A stretch of DNA of 45,621 bases. Source: Fibrobacter sp. Lineage in GTDB: Bacteria > Fibrobacterota > Fibrobacteria > Fibrobacterales > Fibrobacteraceae. Positions 9,640-18,530 of the stretch are shown piece by piece. Both the position numbers and the translations under genes were made by a program. The notes under the pieces were generated by a model. That model was given only the letters and a program-made list of their open reading frames with translations, searched no databases and was not told where the DNA came from. The stretch is taken from positions 1 through 45,621 of the forward strand of contig NZ_JAFZKX010000113.1 of assembly GCF_017551775.1 (NCBI RefSeq), written 5' to 3'. Positions within the stretch are counted from its first letter, which is position 1, and every line of letters begins with the position of its first letter.

Positions 9640-10143
9640 CTATTTTTTGAGTTTTCCGAAGGTGGACTTGCCGTTGTAGCAGGCCACTGCGCCCTTCGAG
9701 CATTTCACGGGGTAGTCCGACTGCTCGTTCACGAAAACTTCCTTCGCGACCAGCTTCGCATCGGCGGTCGTGTCCTTGCGGTACGTGATGGTGTACTGGA
9801 TATCGGAATCCCTAGTCCATACGACCACGTCGGCATCTATCCAGTAGCTGCCGCGGCCGCCCGAAAGATGGAACCCGTAGGGAATTTCCTTGATTTTGAA
9901 GATGGATTCGGGCGGTTCGAAGTCCAGATCCTTCCAGGTGGCGGCAAGGCCCTCGGAGCGCATCCAGAACCAGCCGGCAGGGTCGCCCCCGCTGGTAGCG
10001 TCTTCCATGGCCATGTTCACGCAGGTCACGTAGCTGTCGCGGACGGAAGCCAACTGCTCCTTGAAGTAATCATATGTATCGCCGGCGAATGCGGAGCCGG
10101 CAGAAAACAGGAATAGGGCTACTGCAATTGCAAAACGTTTCAT
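9640..10143 (-). CDS. Small exported protein of unknown function (167 aa)
   Basis: A signal peptide (MKRFAIAVALFLFSAGSAFA) is followed by a mature part of about 147 residues with three Cys and many aromatic residues. I recognise no domain. The ATG at 10143 is preferred over a GTG six nt upstream, because the signal peptide then starts directly with MKR. There is no clear SD; TAGATT ends 6 nt before the ATG, so the mRNA may be leaderless. It is a single gene between the pilin operon and tRNA-Leu. Confidence 0.75.
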   Translation of the reverse strand: MKRFAIAVALFLFSAGSAFAGDTYDYFKEQLASVRDSYVTCVNMAMEDATSGGDPAGWFWMRSEGLAATWKDLDFEPPESIFKIKEIPYGFHLSGGRGSYWIDADVVVWTRDSDIQYTITYRKDTTADAKLVAKEVFVNEQSDYPVKCSKGAVACYNGKSTFGKLKK

Positions 10144-10149
10144 GCCCAC

Positions 10150-10155
10150 AATCTA
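10150..10155 (-). promoter_or_regulatory. Putative -10 box giving a leaderless mRNA
   Basis: The minus strand reads TAGATT followed by GTGGGC and then the ATG at 10143. A start site about 7 nt after the hexamer would fall on the A of the ATG. No strong -35 is visible. Confidence 0.35.
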
Positions 10156-10232
10156 GCAATTTGTCTTCACTCGGGGGTAGCGCCCTGCGCAAATAAGGCC
10201 CCGAGCCCTACCCCACATGCCGTTATTTTTTG

Positions 10233-10240
10233 TATATTTG
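10233..10240 (+). promoter_or_regulatory. -10 element of tRNA-Leu
   Basis: TATATTTG matches the TAnnTTTG element of Bacteroidetes-type promoters and ends 12 nt before the mature tRNA. No TTGACA-like -35 can be seen at standard spacing; the upstream DNA is GC-rich. Confidence 0.5.
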
Positions 10241-10249
10241 GCGAGCACA

Positions 10250-10335
<86 letters not shown>

Positions 10336-10356
10336 TTACAACCAGTGGGGCAAACC

Positions 10357-10782
10357 ATGATAGAATTTTACCCGAACAGCATCTACTACCCCCGCGAAGC
10401 GGTAGAGGAAAAGCTCGCAAAAGGCGAACTCGAAAGGACCGAGAAGCACCTCATGGGCTGGACGGAACGCCACCGTGGCGAAATCTGGGATTGTGCCCGC
10501 GACGATTCTGACAACCCGAGCGACGAAATTCTGCTCGACAACCTGCGCGCCCTGCTGCTGTGCAAGGGCAGCCTCCAGCCTGCCGCCGAAATGGGCGACA
10601 TGATCAAGGAAATCACTAAGGAAGTGTGGTACAGGAACGAGGACACGACCGAAGCCCCGGACCTCGTCGCCGACGACTGGAGACGCAAGTACCTCACCAA
10701 GTGGCGCGAAGCCCGCATGTTCGAAGCGTTCGTGCTCATCGAGAAGCGCGCGCAGGACCTGCTGAAAATTCTGAAGGCCTAG
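10357..10782 (+). CDS. Unknown 141-aa cytoplasmic protein behind tRNA-Leu
   Basis: It starts [18 protein letters not shown] and is mostly charged and helical, with no signal peptide, membrane segment or motif I recognise. Earlier in-frame starts lie inside the tRNA and are not credible. The ATG is 21 nt after the tRNA, with only a weak GTGGGG upstream, so it may be cotranscribed with the tRNA from the TATATTTG promoter. A long open frame on the opposite strand is rich in Arg, His and Gln and looks like a shadow. Confidence 0.65.
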   Translation: MIEFYPNSIYYPREAVEEKLAKGELERTEKHLMGWTERHRGEIWDCARDDSDNPSDEILLDNLRALLLCKGSLQPAAEMGDMIKEITKEVWYRNEDTTEAPDLVADDWRRKYLTKWREARMFEAFVLIEKRAQDLLKILKA

Positions 10783-10891
10783 TGGATGCCCTTGCCCCTG
10801 GCGGGGCTGCGGCATGACGACTGGATTGAACCGTTTACAGGTGGTTCCTGGATGAGCCGGAGGGCAATGCGGGTCTGCGGGCTGCGCGGGC

Positions 10892-11413
10892 CTATTTCAC
10901 CCATTTTGATTTGAAGCGGACGGGAAGCCAGAGTTCCGTATATCCCGATTCGCTCTTCCGGTAGCGCCAATAGGCGTCGATATGGCGCCTCAGCGACTCG
11001 CCCAGGGATTCATCCTCGGCGTTGGTGAACTCCATCTCCTTGCAAGCGAAATTGCCGAGCGAATCTATCGCAAGGCGGAGCCCTACCACCACGTCGTCGG
11101 AAGGGCGGTACTTTTTAAAATAGGGCTGCGCTATCCAGTGGAGGCCGGCCGACCTGGCTTCAAAATAAGTGGCGAGTTTTTCGATGTCGCGTTCCGCGCT
11201 GTTCGACAGCACCAGGATGTCCTCGACCGCGGGCAGTTCGACCCGACCGTGAAACGGCTGCGGCTCTTCTTCGGGCTCGATTTCCTCGACCACGGGTTCT
11301 TCGGGAGGCGGTTGCGCTATCCGGCCAAAATCTCGGGAGCCCTCATAAATGATATAAGCCGCCGTGACGGCGACCGCGATAAAAGAAAAAAGATAGGGCA
11401 ACAAGCTGCGCAT
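10892..11413 (-). CDS. Membrane-anchored protein with TonB-like C-terminus (173 aa)
   Basis: One N-terminal membrane helix (about 5-22) is followed by a Pro/Glu-rich linker (PPPEEPVVEEIEPEEEPQP) and a C-terminal region (about 100-173) of TonB/AgmX-like pattern: VVVGLRLAIDSLGNF, then a helix and a final strand (YTELWLPVRFKSKW). The topology suggests an inner-membrane protein reaching into the periplasm. It starts 6 nt after recJ's stop and is probably cotranscribed with it. No exbB/exbD is next to it. The TonB likeness is by pattern only. Confidence 0.7.
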   Translation of the reverse strand: MRSLLPYLFSFIAVAVTAAYIIYEGSRDFGRIAQPPPEEPVVEEIEPEEEPQPFHGRVELPAVEDILVLSNSAERDIEKLATYFEARSAGLHWIAQPYFKKYRPSDDVVVGLRLAIDSLGNFACKEMEFTNAEDESLGESLRRHIDAYWRYRKSESGYTELWLPVRFKSKWVK

Positions 11414-11419
11414 GCAAAT

Positions 11420-13117
11420 CTACTCGATAGACTTGATGCAGAGCTGCATGGTCTTCTTGTTGTTGAAATAATTCCACGTGGGTTCGAACACCACAGATGC
11501 CCTGCGGGTCTCCTTGAGGCGTTCCTTGCACTTGCCGAGCCCGAACGCGATCGCCGAGAACACGGGGCTACCCGCCTGCGAGATATCCATCTGGAGGTGC
11601 CCGCCGCGGAGTTCCTTGACCTTGTGGACGGTGACATCCTCGGCCCTGAACACGGGGTACGGGAAGTTGCCTCCGAAGGGTTCCATCTGGTCGAAATAGT
11701 CGAGCACGGTCTTGTATATGCGGGTGCGCGTGCCTTCGACCACGAGTTCGCGCAAGGCGACCACGATGTCGTAACCGCGGGCCTCGCACTGCGCAGGCAT
11801 CTCGCCGGTATAGCCCTGCTCTCTTGCAGAGGCGTCCAGGCGCCTGCGGAGTTCGTCGATTTTTTCTGCGGGGAGCGAGAAGCCGGCGGCGTTCGCGTGC
11901 CCGCCCCAGCGGTCGAACAGGTCCCGGCTTTCGTAGAGCGCCCTGTGCCAGTTGAAGCCTGGCACGGCGCGTGCGCTAGCATGCGCCACGCCGTCCACTA
12001 TGGAGAGGACGGCGGCAGGGCGCGAAAATTCCTGCGCGAGCTTTGCGGAAACAATCCCGATGACGCCCACATGCCATCCGTGCCCGTCCACCACGAGCAC
12101 CTTCGGGATGTCGTCTCCATAAATTTCCTTGACCCGCTTCACCGCCATCTCGGTAATTTCCGCTTCTTTCTGCTTGCGCTTCGTATTCCAGTCCTTGAGT
12201 TCCGTAAGCAGTTTCGGGGCGCTGGAATTGTCCGGGCAGAGCAGCAGCTTGAGCGCGGGGTCTGGTTTTTCCATGCGGCCGGGCGCATTCAAGAGCGGTG
12301 CAAACTTGTACATCACGTCGATTCCGCCCACGCAGCTCCCGGGCTTCATGAGCGAGGCGTACAGCGCCTGGATTCCGGGCAGGCGGCTTTCTTGCAGGCA
12401 CTTGAGGCCCCTCTTGGTGAACAACCTGTTCTCAGGAGTCATCTGCACGAGGTCGGCCAGCGTGCCGAGCGCCACCAGGTCGAGCATTTCGGCCGGAGAG
12501 GGCATCCCGAGACGTTCGTACAGCGCGCATATGAACTTATACGAAACGCCCACGCCGCAAAGTTCGGGATTGGAGTAGGAATCGCCTTCCTGATGCGGGT
12601 CCAGAAGAACGTCGCACGGAGGGAGCGCGTCGCCCGAAGGCTGGTGGTGGTCGATGACCATCACGTGCATTCCCAGTTCCTTCGCATGGGCAATCTCGTC
12701 GTTCGCGGTGATGCCCGTATCGACGGTCACCACGTAGCGAGCGCCCGATTCAAACATCTCGTCGACCGCGGAAATCGAAAGCCCGTAACCGTCGCCGAAG
12801 CGGTTCGGCAGGCGCCAGTCCGTCTCGATTCCGAGCTTCGCGAAACTCCGCGACAAAAGCGTCACCGAGGTCATCCCGTCCAGGTCGTAGTCACCGAAGA
12901 TGAAAACCATCTCTTTCTTTTCGCGCACGTCGAGAATCCAGCGCACGGCATCTTCCATGCCCTTGATGCCCCACGGCGAAAGTTCCGCGTCGCCACCCTC
13001 GTTCATAATGCGGCTCGCGGCAACCACGTTGCACACGCCCCTGGAGACAAGGAACCTTGCCACCAGATGGGGAATCTTCAGTTCCCGCGCGAGAGTTGAC
13101 GAGACGGTATCCAGCAT
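11420..13117 (-). CDS. recJ: Single-stranded-DNA exonuclease RecJ (565 aa)
   Basis: A 5'-3' single-strand exonuclease of the DHH family, used in RecF recombination and mismatch repair. Motif FGDYDLDGMTS lies near residue 75, VTVDTGITANDE near 130, the DHH triad at about 156-158, and the DHHA1 motif RWGGHANAAG near 405. The start at 13117 forms a TAATG overlap with the holB stop, so translation is coupled; a GTG-type start 45 nt upstream would lie deeper in holB. Length is normal. It sits at the end of the ftsX-envC-holB-recJ string. Confidence 0.95.
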   Translation of the reverse strand: MLDTVSSTLARELKIPHLVARFLVSRGVCNVVAASRIMNEGGDAELSPWGIKGMEDAVRWILDVREKKEMVFIFGDYDLDGMTSVTLLSRSFAKLGIETDWRLPNRFGDGYGLSISAVDEMFESGARYVVTVDTGITANDEIAHAKELGMHVMVIDHHQPSGDALPPCDVLLDPHQEGDSYSNPELCGVGVSYKFICALYERLGMPSPAEMLDLVALGTLADLVQMTPENRLFTKRGLKCLQESRLPGIQALYASLMKPGSCVGGIDVMYKFAPLLNAPGRMEKPDPALKLLLCPDNSSAPKLLTELKDWNTKRKQKEAEITEMAVKRVKEIYGDDIPKVLVVDGHGWHVGVIGIVSAKLAQEFSRPAAVLSIVDGVAHASARAVPGFNWHRALYESRDLFDRWGGHANAAGFSLPAEKIDELRRRLDASAREQGYTGEMPAQCEARGYDIVVALRELVVEGTRTRIYKTVLDYFDQMEPFGGNFPYPVFRAEDVTVHKVKELRGGHLQMDISQAGSPVFSAIAFGLGKCKERLKETRRASVVFEPTWNYFNNKKTMQLCIKSIE

Positions 13118-14241
13118 TACTTGGAGCCCTCGAAAAGTTTTATCGCAAGCGACTGCAGGCACATCATGGGTGCCGTGCGGCGGCTCGCAATTCTCGACAT
13201 GGTCTCCTGCACAGTCGCAAGAGCGATTTCAAGCGCGGTTGCATCGATGCGCGGAAAGGCGTCCATGTCCAGTTTCGCCATCGTGTCCGGAAGGCGGAGC
13301 GGTGCGCCCGACTCCCTGCGCATGATATCGGAAACGAGGAACGAGAGCACTTCCAAAAATCCGTTCGCCTCCGCCACCTCGTCGAGGCCGGCCTTCGCGA
13401 GCGCCTCGAAAAGTTCGCTGTAATCGTTCCGGAGGCTCTTCACGATAAAATCCGAAGCGAGCGCGCACAGTTCACGCGCATGCTCCACATAGTAGAGCGC
13501 CTTTCCCGGCGACCCGACCGCAAGCCCGATGACATCGCCGGTAACGCTTTCCTCGTCGGCGTCGGGCCCGAGCATGCGCAGGGTCTCCTCGCGCACTTCC
13601 GCATCGCTCAGGGGCAACAGGTGCAACGCGAGGCAACGCGAACGGATCGTCTGCAAGAGGCGGTCTCGGGAAGAAACAGTCAGTATGAAGTAGGTATCGG
13701 GCGGAACTTCCTCGAGCGTCTTCAAGAAGGCGTTCGCCGCGGAATCGTTCATGCGGTCGGCCTCGGCCACGATGACCACGCGGACGCGGTCGCCCTTCAT
13801 GGCAAACGAACCCGTCATCGTGCGGATGAGGTTCACCGAAATCTCACCGCCCGCGCTGAAAATATCGATGCGGTACGGGTTCGCGACAATCTGCTCGATG
13901 TATTCCTGCTTGATATCCTGGATGGTGCGGGCAGTGCTGCCGGCAGAGACGCTGTCGGCGCTCCTCGTCTGCACTTCCTTCGCTTCCATCGGGAACACCC
14001 AGTTGTCGGTTACGCCCGGGTCCGAAGCCATCTTGCAGCCGAAGCAGTGCCCGCAGGGGCGCTCGTTGCCGTCGGTACACTGCAGGGCCTTCGCGATTTC
14101 CATGGCGAGAGCCTTCTTGCCAATGCCTGCGGGGCCGTCGATAAGGATGGCCTGCGGGAATCGGTTCTCGCGGAGCGCCGCCATCACGCGAATGCGCTGA
14201 CGTTCCTGGGACGCGGGACCATTTAACCGATAATTAATCAT
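13117..14241 (-). CDS. holB: DNA polymerase III subunit delta' (374 aa)
   Basis: A clamp-loader AAA+ subunit. Walker A GPAGIGKK is at 36-43; a Zn-binding cluster of Cys 55, 63, 66 and 69 follows. The SRC motif of clamp-loader subunits (TIRSRC) lies in the ATPase core, after ANAFLKTLEEVPPDTYFIL. The ATG at 14241 overlaps the TGA of the EnvC-like gene (ATGA), the usual coupled start; a GTG 15 nt upstream is less likely. Delta' normally works with DnaX and HolA, not present here. Confidence 0.92.
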   Translation of the reverse strand: MINYRLNGPASQERQRIRVMAALRENRFPQAILIDGPAGIGKKALAMEIAKALQCTDGNERPCGHCFGCKMASDPGVTDNWVFPMEAKEVQTRSADSVSAGSTARTIQDIKQEYIEQIVANPYRIDIFSAGGEISVNLIRTMTGSFAMKGDRVRVVIVAEADRMNDSAANAFLKTLEEVPPDTYFILTVSSRDRLLQTIRSRCLALHLLPLSDAEVREETLRMLGPDADEESVTGDVIGLAVGSPGKALYYVEHARELCALASDFIVKSLRNDYSELFEALAKAGLDEVAEANGFLEVLSFLVSDIMRRESGAPLRLPDTMAKLDMDAFPRIDATALEIALATVQETMSRIASRRTAPMMCLQSLAIKLFEGSK

Positions 14242-15482
14242 TTGCTTTTCAACCACTGAAGCGGGTCCACCGTTTGGGTGCCCTCGCTAACTTGAAAGTA
14301 CAATTTAATTCCATTTAAGCTCGCGATATCGCCCACCTCGCCAATTTCTTCGCAATTACGCACTTCTTTTCCTTCCTGGACGCGGATGGATCGCATGTGC
14401 CCGTATACGGAATACGTACCGCCCTCATGTTCGATAATCACAGAGGGCCCGCGGCCATCGATTTCGGCGACCATCGCGACCGTACCCGCGGCCGCAGCAC
14501 GTATGGACTGCCCGCGCTTCCCGCGGATTTCCACGCCGAGGTTCCTCGTGGCGATATGCAGCACCGGATGTTCCTGCAGGCCGTAGTTGCTGATGACCTG
14601 GCCTTCGAGCGGCATGCATTTCGGTCCCTTCACGGTGCCCGCGATAGTCTTCTTCGGCTTCTCGACGACCTTCGGTTCTTTCTCTTTCTGCTTTTTCTTG
14701 CGGGCGGCTTCTGCCTTGCGTTTCTCTTCGGCCTTGCGCGCGGCCTCGAGTTCCTTCTTGCGCTTCTGCTCGAGTTTCTCGATGAGTTTCTGCATCACCT
14801 TCTGGTTGCGTTCGAATTCCTGGAGGGCGCGCTGCTGCATCGCCTTGTCGTGCTTGAGGTTCAAGAGCATTTTTTCCTGGTTGCCCACCTGGCTCACCAG
14901 TCCCTTTTCTTCGCGGGACTTCTTTTCGCGCAGACGGTTCAGTTCGGCAAGATGTTCTTCTTCGTTGCGCTTCTTCTCGTCGCGTTCCTGCATCATCGAC
15001 GTGAGCGTTTCCACCAGTATGCGGTCTTCGTTGAGCACATGGTGCACCCAGTACGCCTGACGCTCCGGGTTCCCTTCGCGGGTAAGCAGCTGGTACAGCA
15101 CCTCGGCATCGCTGTACCTTCCGTTCACGTAAAGCTTGCGCACCCTCTTCTTCATCGCTTCCTTGCGCACCTGGATTTTCTGGTCGAGCGAATCGATATC
15201 GCGCGAAAGCTGGTTCACCGCATTCTGCACGAGCGTCTCGTTTTTCGAAAGTTCGGTAATGTAGATGCGGGTCTGGTTCAGGTTCTGGTCCAAGAGCGAA
15301 AGCGTATTGAGCACGCCCTTCTCCTCGGTTTCCAGCAGGGCGAGTTCCTCGCGCTTTTTCGCGAGGTCGGATTCCAACTTCTTGAGCGCAGTCCGCTGCT
15401 CCTTGATTTGCGCGTCCGTTTTCTTGGGGGCGGCAAGCGAAACACCGACAAGCAGGCAAAGCAAGGCGACAATCAGGCGCAT
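14238..15482 (-). CDS. EnvC-like murein hydrolase activator, degenerate LytM domain (414 aa)
   Basis: A signal peptide (MRLIVALLCLLVGVSLAA) is followed by a long coiled coil (about 25-265, very rich in Lys, Glu, Gln and Arg), a Lys/Ala hinge and a C-terminal M23/LytM domain (about 295-414). Catalytic residues are altered: the usual G-x-D-I reads GVEI, and the terminal LHFE motif reads LYFQ; only YGHM remains. This is the EnvC pattern, where the domain activates amidases instead of cutting peptidoglycan. It lies 3 nt after ftsX, as expected for an FtsEX partner in septal wall splitting. Confidence 0.88.
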   Translation of the reverse strand: MRLIVALLCLLVGVSLAAPKKTDAQIKEQRTALKKLESDLAKKREELALLETEEKGVLNTLSLLDQNLNQTRIYITELSKNETLVQNAVNQLSRDIDSLDQKIQVRKEAMKKRVRKLYVNGRYSDAEVLYQLLTREGNPERQAYWVHHVLNEDRILVETLTSMMQERDEKKRNEEEHLAELNRLREKKSREEKGLVSQVGNQEKMLLNLKHDKAMQQRALQEFERNQKVMQKLIEKLEQKRKKELEAARKAEEKRKAEAARKKKQKEKEPKVVEKPKKTIAGTVKGPKCMPLEGQVISNYGLQEHPVLHIATRNLGVEIRGKRGQSIRAAAAGTVAMVAEIDGRGPSVIIEHEGGTYSVYGHMRSIRVQEGKEVRNCEEIGEVGDIASLNGIKLYFQVSEGTQTVDPLQWLKSK

Positions 15483-15485
15483 CGG

Positions 15486-16373
15486 CTAATCCCGTTCGTT
15501 CCGTTTTGCAAGCAAGAAATCCTGGACGGTGCGGTAACTGAAGTAGGCCGAAACGAGCGTCACCAGCAGCACGACCAGGCAAAGCAGGCTCCCGAGCCCG
15601 CCGACGTTCGCCGCGACCAGCGGGATTGCCTGAGCGACAGATTCCACGACAGCAAGGAGCAGCACGACGGCAAGGCCGCTCCCGACAAGCCCCTGCATCA
15701 TCCCCTCGAGCACGAAGGGGAACTCGATAAAGAACGGGCTTCCGCCGGCATACTTCATGTTTTCGACAAGGAGCCTGCGCGACAACAGCGAAAGCCGCAC
15801 CGAATTGCAAATGATAAGCGAAAGCGTCACCAGCAGAAGCAGGCTCAGGCACACGGGCCAGAACACCATCTTGAACTTCCATTCCGACACGCGGGTAGCC
15901 CAATCCACGGGCGCCTGCACCTCGTCGAAATAGCCCTCGCGCGATATGGCGGCGACAGTCTCCTCGAGGTCGGCCGGATTGCGGCTTTCCTTCACGAGAG
16001 TCATGCGAAAAAACGGAGGGATGGGGTTATCGTCCACAAGGTCGAGCATCTCGCCGGGGAAATGCCTGCGGAAATCGGCCAGGGCGGAATCGGCGCTCAC
16101 GAACTCGACCGATTCGATACCCCTGAAATGCTCCATGCGCGACTTGATTACGGCGACAGAATCCTCGCCCACATTTTCGGGCAAGAACGCCTCGATGGTA
16201 TAGAGCGTCCCTTCCGCAGAAAGCACGCGGAATACGGCCCCGAGCACGGTCAGCGACGACGCCAGAAGGAGCGAACATAGGAAAATCGTCAAAAGCGAGG
16301 GCAGAATAACCGTGCGGTGCTGTCTCCACCCACGAAAAGATTCCGATATTAGATACCTAAGTTGTCCGAACAC
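15486..16373 (-). CDS. ftsX: Cell division protein FtsX (295 aa)
   Basis: FtsX forms with the ATPase FtsE an ABC-type complex that controls wall hydrolases through EnvC. A cytoplasmic N-terminus with RYLISESFRGWRQHR is followed by a first membrane helix (about 22-45), a periplasmic loop of about 125 residues and three C-terminal helices. The start is a GTG at 16373; there is no good SD, but TATATT ends 6 nt before it. No ftsE is found in the window; the upstream neighbour is divergent. Confidence 0.9.
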   Translation of the reverse strand: MFGQLRYLISESFRGWRQHRTVILPSLLTIFLCSLLLASSLTVLGAVFRVLSAEGTLYTIEAFLPENVGEDSVAVIKSRMEHFRGIESVEFVSADSALADFRRHFPGEMLDLVDDNPIPPFFRMTLVKESRNPADLEETVAAISREGYFDEVQAPVDWATRVSEWKFKMVFWPVCLSLLLLVTLSLIICNSVRLSLLSRRLLVENMKYAGGSPFFIEFPFVLEGMMQGLVGSGLAVVLLLAVVESVAQAIPLVAANVGGLGSLLCLVVLLVTLVSAYFSYRTVQDFLLAKRNERD

Positions 16374-16379
16374 GACCTG

Positions 16380-16385
16380 AATATA
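16380..16385 (-). promoter_or_regulatory. Putative -10 box of ftsX
   Basis: The minus strand reads TATATT, then CAGGTC, then the GTG start. Transcription would begin at or next to the start codon. The 44-nt gap to the divergent YbbR gene must hold both promoters. Confidence 0.4.
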
Positions 16386-16417
16386 ACTAAATTTTAGGAG
16401 GTCACATTAGGGCGCCT

Positions 16418-17437
16418 ATGAAACATATCGCATTAAAGATTACGGCATTCATCTTCGGGATTGCACTCTGGCTCTACGTCGTCTCGCTCAACACTTTCAA
16501 GGTGGAAATCGACGTTCCCGTTCGCCTCGTGAGGCTTCCCGAAATGTTGGCCATCGCGTCCAAGCCGCCGCGCTCCATGAACGTGACCCTCGAAGGCGAA
16601 CCTTTCGACCTCATGCGACTCCGCTCCAGAATCAAGGGCGGCGACACGACCACCGCAGCTATCATCATCGATTTGCAAGATGCCGAACTCGGCGCCACAC
16701 GCAAGCTCATCGGCGCGCAGAACTTCTCGGCGCCCGGATTCCCGAACATCAAGTTCATAGAACCCGACAACCAGCGCCTGTTCGTAGACCTCGACCTGGA
16801 CACCCGAATCGAAAGGAACGTGCCCATACATTCCATGGTCACCTTCGACGCTGCTACCGGCTACCTGCAGACGGATTTCCCGAAACTCGAGCCCGACTTC
16901 ATCACCGTTTCCGGCGCAAGGAACGTCATCACGCGCATCATCGAAATCCCGACGGACACGCTCGTGTTCGATTCCCTCAAGAACGACGCCAAGTTCACCG
17001 TCCCGCTCGATTTCAGCCAATTCCCGGCGCACGTATCGCCCGCGGATTCCGTCATCAACATCTCGGTAAAGGTCCAGAAGATTGCGAAAAAGTCCTTCCC
17101 CGACATCCCAGTGCAGCTTATCGGCATGTTCGACAAGAAGACCTTCGAACTGAAACCGAACAAAGTATCAGTCGAGATTACCGGTGGCGACCGCACGCTC
17201 GATTCTATCAGCAAAGGAAACCTCGAACTCTTCGTGGAATTCAACCGTTTCCAGATCGAAGACGTGGACAGCCTCGCCCCCACCGTCAAGCTTACCCTGC
17301 GTGCGAACGTGAACCGCGAAAAATCCATCAAGGCGATTCAGCTCTCGCCCGACAAGGTATCCCTTTACGAGAACAAAATAATCGTGCCGACGGTCGTCGA
17401 CTCGCTTGACGAAGACGTCGAGGAGAAGCTGCCATGA
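16418..17437 (+). CDS. YbbR-domain protein (CdaR-like, 339 aa)
   Basis: One N-terminal membrane helix (about 5-24, KITAFIFGIALWLYVVSL) and then several YbbR-type beta repeats outside the membrane (FKVEIDVPVRL..., RNVPIHSMV..., KSFPDIPVQLIG...). YbbR proteins such as CdaR regulate the diadenylate cyclase CdaA, but no cdaA is nearby, so the role is open. Start choice: the ATG at 16418 has only AGGG close by; a strong AGGAGG (16396-16401) lies 16 nt upstream and is better spaced to an in-frame ATT at 16406. The stop overlaps the tsaD ATG (ATGA). Confidence 0.85.
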   Translation: MKHIALKITAFIFGIALWLYVVSLNTFKVEIDVPVRLVRLPEMLAIASKPPRSMNVTLEGEPFDLMRLRSRIKGGDTTTAAIIIDLQDAELGATRKLIGAQNFSAPGFPNIKFIEPDNQRLFVDLDLDTRIERNVPIHSMVTFDAATGYLQTDFPKLEPDFITVSGARNVITRIIEIPTDTLVFDSLKNDAKFTVPLDFSQFPAHVSPADSVINISVKVQKIAKKSFPDIPVQLIGMFDKKTFELKPNKVSVEITGGDRTLDSISKGNLELFVEFNRFQIEDVDSLAPTVKLTLRANVNREKSIKAIQLSPDKVSLYENKIIVPTVVDSLDEDVEEKLP

Positions 17438-18441
17438 TCTGGCTCGGAATAGAATCGAGCTGCGACGAAACCGCATGCGCCGTACTGCAAGACGAACCGC
17501 TCAAGGTCATTTCGAACCCGCTATACAGCCAGATTGACGAACACGCCCTGTACGGTGGCGTCGTGCCCGAAATCGCCGCACGCGCCCACCTGCAAAAGAT
17601 TGCCCCCATCGCTGAGGCTGCCGTGAAGGAAGCAGGAATCGACCTCAAGGATATCGACGCGATTGCCTACACGACGGGCCCGGGCCTCATGGGACCGCTC
17701 CTCGTCGGAGCAAGCTTTGCACGGGGCCTCGCCCGCGACCTGCAGGTTCCCGCCTACGGAATCAACCACCTCGAAGGCCACCTCGCCGCCGCATGGCTCA
17801 GCAACCCCGACATCGAGCCCCCGTTCCTCACGCTCACCGTCTCTGGCGGGCACACGGAACTCGTCATGGAGGAACCCGGCTTCAAGTACACGAGCATCGG
17901 GCGCACCCGCGACGACGCCGCGGGCGAAGCATTCGACAAGTGCGGCAAACTGCTCGGGCTCAAGTACCCCGCGGGGGCGACCATCAGCAGGCTCGGCCAG
18001 GGCAAGAACCGCAAGTTCGTGGAATTCCCGAGGGCGCTCCATTCCCGCGAGAACTGCGAATTCTCGTTCAGCGGTTTGAAGACCGCAGTACTGCGCTACA
18101 CCGAGACACACGACCCGGAATACATCCAGGAAAACCTCGGCGACATATGCGCCTCGCTCGAAGACGCCATTGTCGGGAGCCTCGTCGAAAAGACTATCAA
18201 CGCGCTCAAGAAGACGCGCATGAAGACCCTCGTGATGGGCGGCGGCGTTAGCGCGAACGCCTGGCTCAGGACAAGGTTGCAAGACTACTGCAGCCGGCAC
18301 GGCATCCGGTTCTGCGTCCCGGACAGGAGCCTCAGCACCGACAACGGCGCCATGATTGCGGCAGCCGCCATACGCCGTGCGCGGCAGGGCATGCTGAAAT
18401 CCATCGATGTCGTGAAGCCCTGGATGCCTCTAGCCCCATAA
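17434..18441 (+). CDS. tsaD: tRNA N6-threonylcarbamoyladenosine transferase TsaD (335 aa)
   Basis: TsaD transfers the threonylcarbamoyl group to A37 of ANN-decoding tRNAs with TsaB and TsaE. It begins IWLGIESSCDETACAV, the family's N-terminal signature. The metal-binding histidines are in NHLEGH (H112, H116); TVSGGHTEL, AGEAFDK and VMGGGVSANAWLR follow in order. Length is normal. The ATGA overlap with the YbbR gene indicates coupled translation. tsaB, tsaE and tsaC are not in the window. Confidence 0.97.
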   Translation: MIWLGIESSCDETACAVLQDEPLKVISNPLYSQIDEHALYGGVVPEIAARAHLQKIAPIAEAAVKEAGIDLKDIDAIAYTTGPGLMGPLLVGASFARGLARDLQVPAYGINHLEGHLAAAWLSNPDIEPPFLTLTVSGGHTELVMEEPGFKYTSIGRTRDDAAGEAFDKCGKLLGLKYPAGATISRLGQGKNRKFVEFPRALHSRENCEFSFSGLKTAVLRYTETHDPEYIQENLGDICASLEDAIVGSLVEKTINALKKTRMKTLVMGGGVSANAWLRTRLQDYCSRHGIRFCVPDRSLSTDNGAMIAAAAIRRARQGMLKSIDVVKPWMPLAP

Positions 18442-18518
18442 AGTTCTAATTTAGTCGCAAAAAAGGGATTTTCCTCACAGACTTTTGCGCGGCTCTTTTC
18501 TTTTTTGAATCCTGAAAC

Positions 18519-18524
18519 TATATT
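18519..18524 (+). promoter_or_regulatory. Putative -10 box of the small exported protein gene
   Basis: TATATT ends 6 nt before the ATG at 18531, so the predicted start site is the A of that ATG. No Shine-Dalgarno sequence is present. The -35 region is only a T-rich stretch. Confidence 0.4.
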
Positions 18525-18530
18525 ATGGGT

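Noticed and set aside
10336..10815. A 159-codon minus-strand frame opposite the gene behind tRNA-Leu
   Set aside because: Composition (His, Arg, Gln, Val) looks antisense, it overlaps the tRNA at its end, and no SD is seen; the plus frame is more protein-like, though neither has a known domain.
10982..13099. A 705-codon plus-strand frame opposite recJ
   Set aside because: It lies antisense to intact RecJ motifs; the His/Arg/Ala-rich product shows no family.
14397..16280. A 627-codon plus-strand frame opposite the EnvC-like gene and ftsX
   Set aside because: It crosses two genes with clear families and translational spacing; the composition is that of an antisense shadow of a Lys/Glu-rich coiled coil.
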